Source: Halocaridina rubra
Lineage: Eukaryota > Arthropoda > Malacostraca > Decapoda > Atyidae
Length of the DNA stretch: 64,000 bases
Direction of reading: 5' to 3'
Assembly: GCA_037179515.1 (NCBI GenBank)
Contig: JAXCGZ010001917.1
Coordinates: 116,001-180,000, forward strand
Shown here: in pieces, positions 1 through 12,000 of the stretch
Layout of the letters: each line of letters opens with the position of its first letter
Numbering within the stretch: the first letter of the stretch is position 1
The notes under the pieces: model-generated
Seen by the model: the letters and a program-made list of their open reading frames with translations, nothing else
What the model was told of the DNA's origin: nothing
Databases searched by the model: none
Made by a program: the position numbers and the translations under genes

Positions 1-1385
1 TAACATGGGACACAAAGTAAAATTGCAATCACCCATTCAAAATATACCGTTTTTCACGATCAATAGAAATTTAAAGTAGCTGAAATAGTGAGGACATTAG
101 TAGAGTAGTGCTGCTGCCACCACTGGCAATCTTCAACTAAGTATGAAGTGCTCAGTTCCTGGGAGCAAGGGTTGACCACCACAACTTATGCTCATCCTGC
201 TGCTGCCCCTAGAAGGCCTGACATAGATGTTGGAGTGAGATTAAACATTTGAGCTTTGATCTTCACTCTCCTATTATGTCAACAATGCTACACTTCTACT
301 TGTATTCAGTAGACCACAACAATAACCTAATGAGTAAATATTTTTTGACAGAGAACACAGTGTGAGGTCTGCTGTAATGTAGAGGTGGTGGGTGTAGACA
401 AGGGCACATATCCTCATTTTTACATCCCTCAACCCACCAGTGACGACATGCCCATACCTTCACTGCTTTTCAACATTCACTTAGAACTAGTTCTGCTTTT
501 AGTCCCAATTCATATGCTTATTAACATTCCGCACTGGAATGCTTACTCTATAGTTGCAATTCTGTCCTAGTTTTAGAAAGATGCCTCATACTCGATGGCA
601 AATATCATATATCCAATTATTGTCAAAACGACGTGCAATAGTTACTGTAATTTGAATTTTCTTTAGTATCGGTTTTCACTTTTAGTTAATTAGTAATGAG
701 ACATGAAAAAAGCAGTGTCTTAGACTACAATGCAACTGTCTTGTGTTTCAAGTATACTTGACTGTGTGATTCATCAACAGAGATGACTGTGGATAGAAAA
801 GTGTATTTTTAATGCTCACTCATCCACACTTATCACTCACTGAATAATAATGGAAAGGTGCGGGTTAGGTATAGGAAAGGGACAAAAAACGAAAGTGAGG
901 GGTTGCAGCAGAAGCTAGAGTAAAGGTGGCTCTCTGAAAATCAAAGAGGGAGTATACAGTACTATCTAATGGCACATTGGCTTTCTCATTCAAGAGGCAT
1001 CCTTCTCTCTTCAACTAACATTTCAGTGCTTTATGCAAATAGTTTGATATCAATATTCTTCAAGTATGTTCATTTTGCTACCCATTTCTGGTTACCTGTC
1101 CAGGGCTGGCCGAACCGTTTGTTGAGCTTAGTGAATACCAAAGAAGTTAGCTTTGGAGGGCATTACTAATTCCCAAACCTCCAGTGTATTAGTTAAGTCC
1201 ATAGGTGTAGGATGAACCCTCCAAAAATGGGTTCGAAACTCCATCCTCGCTTGCTAACCGGACCCCAAGTAACAATTGCATGTTTCCCAGCAGCATTAGA
1301 AGGAGGGTATCAGGAGGAGGCCCCCTGGTCCCCCTTTTCAATTGGGGAGGGGGGTGTTGTGGGGTCCCTCTTATGCCTAAATATT

Positions 1386-1416
<31 letters not shown>

Positions 1417-4370
1417 TATAATTATAATAATAATAATAATAATTCCTATTAGAATTATCCTACCTGGCCTCCTCCTTTTCTGCCAATTGCGAGCCTAGCC
1501 GCCCCCTTCAAATCCCCTCGCAGCAGCAGTCCCCAGGGCAGCAGCACTTGAGGCCCGAAGAAGGTCAACCACAATACCCCAGCATCCCATGTATGGCACT
1601 TCATACTGCGCTCCCGCAAAAGGCCGACTTTCATTTTCACTTTCAAGCATTTTTACCCTCTTTCTTCGTTTTTTCTATCCATATATTTTTCTCGCCTGCA
1701 GCATATTTTTGATTTATATTTATTTTTTGAATGGCATTTAATTGCACTTATTTTGCAAAATACCCTATTTTTTCACCTATCCTTACAGTAAGGGCACATA
1801 CAAATTTTTTCTACGTTTTTTCTACAAATTTGTCCCTAAGGAAGTATATAATGATAAACATAAACATCAGACCAGACAACAGGTAAAATATACAGGAAGT
1901 GCCATACACAATTGAAATTCCTCCTCCATAGAAGCAGGCCTGGGTATCGTTTCTCCCTCCCTTAAAAAAAAAAAAATATTATTTCCAACTATAGGAGTTC
2001 TGTCTGGTTATGCACCCTGGGGACTGGAGTCTGAACGGACCAGCAAACCATTACCATGTCCATAATTGATATTTTAATGTTGTATTACTTCAGGTCTTCA
2101 TATTATCAAATCAGGCTTATAACCCTTGTAATTTTCCTAAAACTATACTGAAAGCATTCTTTGATGTCTTTTCTAAATCAGTAGCTCTTAATGTCTCAAG
2201 TATTTTTCAAGTTTACCAACTGGTGCAAAATGAGCATCAAGGAATTATATTATGGACGAGGTTCTGGTATCTAGATCTGCTTTCTACGGCTGGTGTTGGT
2301 CCTGCCAATTTCAATATCCTCAAAATATTATATATACAGCCTAGCAATAAAAAAAAGGACAAAAGAACCTAGAAAGCCCACTAATACGAGCGCCATGTAA
2401 CTCCTTCACTGGAAGGGCTAAGGAGTAAACTAACAGCTGATTTTAGACTTTCGCAGAAAGCTTGGAGCAAATACTTTTATCGCTGGAAGCAAAAAAAGCT
2501 GAGAATGAGAGAGACATATCTCAAGCGAGCTTTGCCTTCTCTCTTCTAGATTATGCAGTGGATAACTGTAGCAATTCGATACGAGAAGTTTCATCCTGTA
2601 TTTTGTCATTGAATAATAAAACAACACCTAACAGACAACTAAATTAAATTACTAGTGTTTAAACAATATTGGAAGAGCCTTGAGGAAATCCTGAAATGAT
2701 CACTTTGAACAGGATAAAGCTTCTCTTCTTATCTGTATACTTGTTTTTGTTGCTCAACATCTTTGCATCCCCAATCTTGAAATGAAGATGAACATTGCAA
2801 TATAGAACAAAAGCCTCGATTCTGACATAAATTTAGATCTGGAATGACATCACAAAGTGATTCTAAATCACAAGAGATATTTCCTGCAGTGTCTGTTATT
2901 TTCATACGATATTATTTCTCCGTCATTAATGACTATTCAAATAGATTTTTGTTTCAAGAGTGGGGATGGAGATTTTCATTCTATTTATTTTCCTTAATCT
3001 TGGTAGAAGCTGTTGATAGCGCAAGTAGTTAAATAATATACAAGAGAAATGGGAACTCTTAATGGCTTCTCGTAGAACACGTTGAGGCAGTTTGATCGTA
3101 TTTTCGTAACTTTGAAGTAAATTTTGTATGATAGCCGATAAATAATGCGTAGAATATATTAAAAGATACAGAAAATAAAATAAATAAGCAAAGGGAAGCA
3201 CAGAAAATGGTGAAAGAGAGTCCGGCGACAGTTTTTTTCCTTTGGTTTTTATCGTTCCAAAATGCTTCGTGTGATATTTTTTTCCCTATTTTTTTAACTT
3301 GTCTTATGGGATGTTTTGGTTTATGCAACTTTTCTGATTTTGATTCATTATTTTTTTTTTTTGGTTCATTTTTTTTAATCACGAATCTGTTTTGTGTCAA
3401 GATATGATTTGATTTTTTACCTCCCTCTGTATCTTTTAACTATCTTCTACCTGTACTAATAATAAAAAAAAAAAGTTTATTTCAGTATAGATAGATATAG
3501 ATTTTTAAGTTTTCAGTTATTCAAACTTCCATTTCTTTTTTTACATTATGATAAACATATTTAAATTTTGTTTCTTATCTGAATACCAAAATTTGTCATA
3601 TAAAATATTCCATAAATGATCTTTTATTCTCAGATATAATTTAATAAATCTTTAAAACTTCATTTATTTCGTATTAAAAATATTTGCTTTTGTCCAGCTT
3701 GACATATAAACTCTGTGACGCAGCTATAAAGCTTTCAGTAGTGGTTTTGTGCTTGGCTGGGTGAGATCTTTTTTTCTCTGTCATGTGTCTCTAAGATGTA
3801 ATTTTTGGCAATATTTATCAATAACATTATCTGTTGAAAATTAAAGTCCTTGTGTGTATTAGCTAAATTTGCTCTGTATATATTTAGAGATTATAAAATA
3901 AAAAAAAATTGCAATAAAATTCCATTTTAGGCTGCAGATTAAATATACTATGTTGTACTGCATATTAAAATACTATAAAAGATGTACTTTTTGCACTTTA
4001 AATTAATGCTCTTTAGGCTGTATTTCAGTATCATTTACACACTGAAATGAGGGGTAAAGAAATGATATAGTTTTTATTTCATTATATTGCTAAAGTTGTG
4101 TCCACAAGAATTAACTTAATTCAGATTGAAGAAAATATGAAATAACTGATTTTAAATTTCAAAACCACAGAGTTTACATGATGCCAAGTATAATAAAACG
4201 TACATAATTTCTATTTTATTTTCCAAAAAAAAAAAATATATATATATCGTTCTTCAGAATTTTTTTTTTTTTTTTTTCATCTACTGGCAATGGCTGGTTG
4301 ATTAATGTATCTCTGTTCCTTTTGCTTCGTCACACTCTCTCTCCTCTGGAACTCTCACGTCGGCTGACAG
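1..4370. other. No recognised exon; intron or upstream flank of troponin I
   Basis: AT-rich sequence with scattered short open frames but no convincing exon. A somewhat GC-richer patch lies at about 1240-1660 around an (AAT)n run. Since the first visible troponin I exon (4371) is internal, the upstream coding exons must lie left of this window or be unrecognised here. I looked for the conserved block that normally precedes the first visible exon and did not find it. Confidence 0.5.
1381..1443. repeat. (AAT)n microsatellite
   Basis: Trinucleotide AAT/ATA run with one interruption near 1414-1422. Confidence 0.9.
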
Positions 4371-4414
4371 ATCAACGAGCTCAATATTCAAGTTAACGAT
4401 CTCCGCGGCAAGTT
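4371..4414 (+). CDS. TnI: Troponin I exon a ([14 protein letters not shown])
   Basis: Acceptor CTGACAG before 4371 and donor GTGAGT at 4415. It encodes 14 residues plus two bases of the next codon. The NDLRGK motif is highly conserved in arthropod TnI, close to the troponin C/T-binding part. Confidence 0.9.
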
Positions 4415-7400
4415 GTGAGTAACAATAATTATTCTCTTTTTTCTTCTTCAAAATAATCTTTTTCTCCTTTCTTTTTCTCTTTTTCTCCTTCTTTCTTTTT
4501 TTCTCATTGTTTAAACTTATGATTAATAATCTCCTCCTCCTCCTGCTTCTTCTTTTTCTTCTTCTAGTTTGTCTAAATTATAATCTTTTCCTCCATTTTT
4601 TTCTTTTTCATTCTTTTTTGTCTTAATTTTGTTTCTAACTGGCAAGTAATAATCTTCTCCTTTTGCTCTCTTCATCTTATTTTATCTTTTTCTTATTCCT
4701 CTAAAACATCAACTTATTCTCCTTCTCATTCTTCCTTCAGTATTCTTTCCAACTTCTCCCTTCTTCTTCTTCTTCTTCTTCTTCTTCTTCTTCTTCTTCT
4801 TCTTCTTCTTCTTCTTCTCCTCCTCCTTCTCCTTCTTCTTCTTCTTCTTCTTCTTTTTACTATCCTCCTCCTCCTCATTCTTCTTTTTTACAACTGGAAA
4901 GATAATTGGGTGTCAAATTCAATAATCTCAAGAGCTTCATATATTTTAAATAAAATTTCCTATCTACGTTATATAACTCAATCAATTTCTGGTGGATGTG
5001 TGCTTTGACTCGGCTAGCCCCATACAAGGGGGATTGCAGTCATTGTACATACATATTTGTATATAATTAAAAATAAAATCTCAAGTGATATTTATAAAGC
5101 AAATGTATTTCCACAGCATCAAGCCCACCCTGAAGAAGGTGTCCAAGTACGAGAACAAATTCGCCAAGCTTCAGAAGAAGGCCGCTGAGTTCAACTTCAG
5201 GAATCAGCTCAAGACTGTCAAGAAAAAGGAATTCGAACTGGAGGATGACAAGGGCGCGGTAAGTTAAAAAAAAAAAATAGTTATATGAAAATAAAAAAGG
5301 AAAACTCAAATATGTAAAATTTGTGCACACAAGATTTCATATTTGATGTTAAAATCCATAATCTAGTGGAGTCACTTTTTTTTTTTTCATTTCAAAGTCC
5401 GCAAGTTCCTTTATATTTTCTTATTTGTTGTTTTCATCAAAATATGCTGATGAGATATACTATTGCTTGCAAATTTTTGTATTTTTCCCTCTTGACTACA
5501 TTGAACATAGAAGATGCTTCTATAAAGAAGCCACTAACACTCTTTGCTAGTTATTTTAAATAATACCAGATTGTTAATACCTTTGAGTACCATTAAAAAA
5601 AAAACATCAAAGTGTTTTTAAGCATGACCCCTTGATTTGCCTTTTGTGTTTTGAAAACCCAAAAACTCTTCTCCCAAATTTCATAGTTTTTCTTCGCGTG
5701 ACAAAATACAGCTCTAATTTTTGGAGAAAAGTTCATTGCATCAGAGAAATAATAATATCTCTATCTTCAATCAGTAACTAAAGAGATCATATTATTACAT
5801 ATACCAGACAGCGTTGTCTACCTGTATAAAAAGATCATATATTACATATACCAGACTGCGTTGTCTACCTGTATTTGCAGATTAAGCCAGACTGGGCGGC
5901 CGGCGGACCTGGAGCCGCTAAAAAGGTAAACATTTTGTATGCTCAGCTGCTCTTCATTCACACAGTTCGAAACTCACACATGTGACACATTAAAAGCAAT
6001 ATTTTACAAAGCTTTCCCCTCCCAGAACAAAATAAATAAGTAAATATACAGTTTTTCTTATGACATATTACAGATATGTTAAGGTATGTTCCTATAAAAA
6101 AAAAAAAAACTGAATCTATAAATAATTGTGATTGTATAAGTCCATTGAAATAAATTCCCCTTAACAAATAGCAATATCTCATTGTATGTTAAAACCCCAG
6201 TCTTAAACTACAGAACACTAATTTTAATACTTTTACATTCAAAAACTTTCCCCTTATACTGATTACGCCCAACAAACTTCACGTACAATACACGTAGGTT
6301 CTGCAGCCGCTAATCTGTAGTCATGACCAAAAGTAGGAGCTTATGACAAAAATGAGGAAAATTAGATATACGAAGAGATGCAAGAATGTCTTAGATATCG
6401 GGATACTAACAGTGCTTAACAATGTTGTACGCTGTTTAAACTTCCATACTAAATATAGAGCATACCCAAGAGTGTTCAAAGGTACTTTGGACTTAACCAA
6501 ATTGTGGTCAGTGTCAGTTTCTAGCGGATCGCAAGTGGAGTTTCATTGTAATTACTATAAAGAGTGAATCTTTGAGCACATTCACAGCTTGTAAGCAATA
6601 TAGTACAAAAAGCATTTGTGTACAATAAAGAATTTGTAACCCCAAATGAGAGGTTCAACTACTAAAATTGCACTAGCTTTAGAAATAATTTAGAAAGCTT
6701 TCAAGAATGAACTGAAATCTACAGTGAAATGAATATCAGGATGGTAAAAAATAGATACTCTTCTGTGACACAGCTTCATTAATTCAACCTTTGTGAAAGG
6801 AAAAATCCCAAGAGCTTTCAAAAGTTACCTGATTTTCACAGTGATATGAATATATATATATAAAAAAAACTTGCTTTCCACAGTGATATGAATATAAAAA
6901 TAACAATGAAAATTAGCGCTTACTAGTAAATAAAAGAGATCTAGTTACAGTGGCCTCATATGGTTTCTGTGATATGATTTCGTATGTCTACCAACTCCAT
7001 TCATACAGTTCATGACATAGTAATTTGCTCGTTGCACAATATATGTAGAACTTATTGAATATCGTGGTTCATGCAGAAAATAGTTACTAAAAGCATAACT
7101 TAAAAGACAATGATGGAAAATAGACAGAAGTGCCTCTCAAATGGGTTTACATAAATTCTTTTTAGTACATGCAGTGTTCACTAAGCTTTACAAATTTGTA
7201 AACTGGTTAGAGAATGTGACAGTGACTTTACAAATTTGTAAACTGGCTAGAGAACGTGGTAGTGATTGCAAACTTTTAACCAATGATAACTGTGGTGGTT
7301 TTGATGCGTACTTTGTTTTTCTACGTTGTAGGGTAGATTATTTGTTCCTGCAAAGGTTATTCTTAGGGCTTTGTATAGTGTTATATTAATCTTAGATATC

Positions 7401-7585
7401 CACAAAGGGTCACCTGTAATTGTCTAATGTGTTGGTGCCAAATCCTTCACAAAATGCGTTTTAGTGATTCCTTCCTCTCGTTTAGAAAGTATGGTATTAA
7501 AAATACTATTCACGTCAGAATGAGCATACGAACTAATGCTTGGATACAGGCATTGACACTCAACCTGCAATTATTATTATTATTA

Positions 7586-7628
<43 letters not shown>

Positions 7629-8944
7629 TATAATCTCGCTCACTTGTCGAGAATTGAACTTGCGAACTCTAATCTAGAGCAACACAGCTTAGTCTACGCA
7701 CCACAGAGATTGTATAACAGGGAGAACTGGAACATTTACTTATGCCACTCAGACGGGGGGGGGGATGCCACTGCGACCATTAATCTCCGTTTTACCCCCC
7801 TCCGTAACTTAGTATTGGCCAGTGAACACATTTAATTTTCCGTCTCAACACCTAAGGCTAGCTGGATGAAACAAATGTAATGCAATTACGAATTTCTAAA
7901 TACTCTCCCCTCCTTGTCGAGAATCGAACCTGTAAACTCTAATCTAGAGCAACTCATCTTAGGCCACTACACCATAGAGGTTGTATAAGAGGGAGAAGTG
8001 GAACATTTACTAATGCTACTCAGACGGAGGAACCCCACTGCAACCATTCATCTCCGTTTTACCCCTTTAACATTGGTAAATGTTCTAGTTCTCCTTCTTA
8101 TGCAACCTCTGTGGTCTAGTGGACTAAGCTCTTATGCTCTTGACTAGATTTCGCAGGCTCGATTCATGACAAGGAAGGGAGATTATTTGAAGGCATTTAA
8201 AATGCGTAACTGAGTTACATTTGTTTCATCTAGCTAGCCTTGGGTGTTGAGGAGGAGAATTAACTGTATTTACTAGCCACTAGTAGGTTGGAGAGGGGGT
8301 AAAACGGAGATTAATGGTTGCATTGGCATTCCTCCATCTAAGTAACATCAGTTAATGTTCCAGTTCTTCCTCTTATACAACCTCTATGGTCTAGTGGACT
8401 AAGCTCTGTTGTTCTATACTAGATTTTGCAGGTTCGATCCCCGACACGGAAGGGAAATTATTTGAAGACATTTAAAAATGAATAACTGCATTACATTTGT
8501 TTCATAATAATAATAATAATTATTATTATTATTATAATTATTATTATTTCTATTATTAGTACAATTGCTACTTCAACCCATTCCTTCTAAATACTTCGAT
8601 CTAGGAAAAATATAGACAATTCTGGGTGACCACTTATCAGATATTAGCTTACATCAGCACTTAGGTTTCTAACACGTGAAGCAGCGGTAGACGAAAATAC
8701 CATACTTCACAAACTGTTTAGGACTAAACTCTGACTTCATCGTATTGTAACAACAACAACATTCTACAGCAAATGTTTTGACAATTTTGTCAGATAGCTG
8801 CATTTTGCTTCTCATCAAAAGACAGTATTTTTCATTTTTATGACCATGTCTTGTGTGTTTTTGGTCTGTAGATTCGTGTAGCGAAGAGTTATTAATACCT
8901 ACGCTTTATTAGATTTAAAAATTTGTTAACACATGAGACATTAA

Positions 8945-9043
<99 letters not shown>

Positions 9044-12000
9044 CTATGCCTTTGTGCTTCTTGTTCAATTTGTAATTAGTCTTATTATGCAATATAACTT
9101 TATTGTTCAGTATCACATTATTGTTTTGCAGGATATATTAGCCTTTATAAGCTTGGGATGTGTTTGGATAGATTTTTTCTTTAGAAGTAAAAGATCAGTC
9201 AAGAAATAGAAGTTCCAATCTCTTCCCCAGAAAGAAGACCCAAACTTTAATTAATGATGCCTCAGCTATTATGATTTTCCATATTAAATCTCACTCAGTT
9301 TGTGGACTGAAAAGTCTGTAATTCTATTCAAACACATCCTGCAAAAACACTAGACAGTTAAAAATACTTATTTTTGACAGGGATGCTTAGATTGTCATGA
9401 TAGGATAAGGAAAATAAATTTGATTTTACAGTATTGAAAAAAATTTGCTAAGTAAAGGTATTCCATAACTGAATTTTTCAAATGTACTAAGTTTAGGTTT
9501 TCATAATAGCTGTTATTAAATCACTGATTTACAAAATATTACCATTACCATTATATGCCAATGTTAGGATTCAGCTAGGATTATTCTATGATAGTTTAAA
9601 TCCAGTCACGACACTTGGCCCTATATCATTAAATGTTCAGTCTAATTGATGTACCATTTTATTTTACTATGCAATAACCAATATGCGAATGACCAATTTA
9701 ACAGCTCTTGTCCACATGTGTTGCACTTTTAAGTGTGAGGGCTTGAGTCAGGGTTCAATTATTAAAAAAAAAAAAAAAATCAACCCTTCATTACTCACTG
9801 AATTTAGTTAAAGAAACCATCGTTATTCAAACTAAAATGTTGAGAGAATTTATCCTCTTTTTTAATGCAAGCTTTAATAGATTAAAACTTTTACCTACTG
9901 GTTTACTAAAAGACTTCAAGTATTCTCCATTCATTAAAATTCTGTTGATGAATATATCGTTATTGACTGAATTCAGATCCCTTGCACTATTGCTGAAATG
10001 GACTCTCATCACTTTTTCAATTCCTCCAACGATATTCCTTCGGTTTAAAAGTTAAAAGTATATTTTTGACACAAGAAAAACTTCATGGACTTGACTTTCA
10101 TCCATCGTCAATCACAACAGCCATCCCTGTCTGAAGCCCAATTATTATTATTATTATTATATTTTGTTTTAGTGCCAGCGTTTCTGCTTCGTCTTTTTCA
10201 GAGTTTGATTTTTTTTTTATTAGTGCCAACTTTGTGTAATGCTTATTCTTGGCTATAAGTTCAAGGCGTGGCTCTGACTTCTAAATACCGTCTATGGCCC
10301 GATTTCTTAAACAGTGTAAACCTAGGATACCATATTGTTAGTTAGCTAGACACACACAAATGGATTTCATAAGCGCATCTGACGCGGTTCTGTATGTGGC
10401 TGAGATCACCCCATGGGGGGGGGGATCCTAGCCATACACAGAACCGCATCAGATGCGTTTATGATATCCATTTGTGTGTCTAGCTAACTAACAATATGGT
10501 TTCCTAGGTTTACACTGTTTAAGAAATCGGGCCTATATGTATACCCAGACTGATCTTACTTAATAAATAAAATATGGCAGAAACATATAACAGGCTTAAC
10601 AAGCTAGACAGTTAATTTTGAAAGACTAGTTTAAGTAATATCGTAATAATAGGGCTTATTTAACGGGCACCGCAGTCATGCAGTGGTTAGAGTACTCTAC
10701 TTGGGAGGTGACAGAGCCGCGATCAATCCCACCTAGTGGTATTAAGAAGGGCATCCGCAAAATTTAAAAAAAAACATAATTCGCTAAATAGGCAGTGGAA
10801 TAATAATATGTGTTATCAGGAAGTCATAAATAAGCAAAAATTAAAAGTAATTTAATGTCGTTTGTCATAATCACATTTAAGAAACAGAACTTGGGTTAAA
10901 AAAAAAAGAACAAAAAAATATTGCAACTGCGAGCAGAAATTGTTTGACGAGAACTTTAGAAGGCAGCAGAATTTAAAAAATGACTGCACTGGATTTTGAA
11001 CTTTGACTGCTCTACCTGGCGTACGAAGTTCTTCCACTGCTACCTCTATAGTTCAGAGTGCCGCGGCAGTCACTCGAAGCAAACAGCCCCATTCAAAAAC
11101 AAAGAAATAGTGCTCTAGACAATCGTTTGGTGATCATCGTTGAGCTATGAATGATTAGCGTTGAGCGATAATCGCATCGAGCAAAACGTACCTTTACCAG
11201 CTACATAAAAAAAATCGTTATTTCCATCAAGGAGAAATGCCTGCCTGGCTTAATTGCTCTAATCATCGTTACAACTGCCTAGAACTTTTTACCGCTATAA
11301 TTATGTGTTACCATGAAAATACTAGGCACCCAAAGATTGTTTTTTTTTTTTGTGAAAACAACATTGTGTATAAAAACTATTCCAATGATCAGTAATTCAG
11401 TACATGTTTTTCTTGTCAATTAAAAATATATAACGTGTAATTCCTTGAGTAATCAAGTCATTTTGGTATGATTTACTTTAAGTAATTACAAATCTTTAAT
11501 TTTTGTCTCTGTTATTGGCATAATCAATATCTTATCTTTATTTCGATGCCGCATTATTTTCTAATCTAAAAAGCTGCATATTAAATCATACTTAAATAAT
11601 TCTCAGTGTTTCTTTACAAAACGTATCACAGGAGAAAAGGTGAAAATATGAGGTTTTCTGGTAGATCAATGGATGTGCCAAGGCCCGATTTCTTAAGCAG
11701 TGTAAACCTAGGGTACCATATTGTTAGTTTGCTAGACACACAAATGGACTTCAAAAACGCATCTGACGCAGTTCTGTGTATGGCTAGGATCCCATGTGGG
11801 ATCCTAGCCATACACAGAACCGCGTCAGATGCGTTTTTGAAGTCCATTTGTGTGTGTCTAGCTTACTAACAATATGGTATCCTAGGTGTACAATGTTTAA
11901 GAATTTGGGCCAAAGGCTAGAAACAAAATTAATATATCCGGATGAACTATCCCAGGCCAAATGGAGAACTACGCCCTCAAGATTCCCCTCCCCATCAGTT

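Noticed and set aside
2446..2647. Short frame SLEQILLSLEAKKAENERDI after an acceptor-like TTTCGCAG, considered as an upstream troponin I exon
   Set aside because: It lacks the conserved block expected immediately before [13 protein letters not shown], has no matching donor in phase, and runs into non-coding sequence.
3059..3400. Lys/Asn-rich minus-strand frame of 113 residues
   Set aside because: AT-driven composition, no recognisable motif, homopolymer runs throughout.
7627..8505. tRNA genes
   Set aside because: A- and B-box-like segments are present, but no four-arm cloverleaf with paired acceptor stem is seen and copies are repetitive, so SINE heads are the better explanation.
11606..11869. 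Open frames on both strands with the same peptide
   Set aside because: Produced by the palindromic MITE, which reads the same on both strands.
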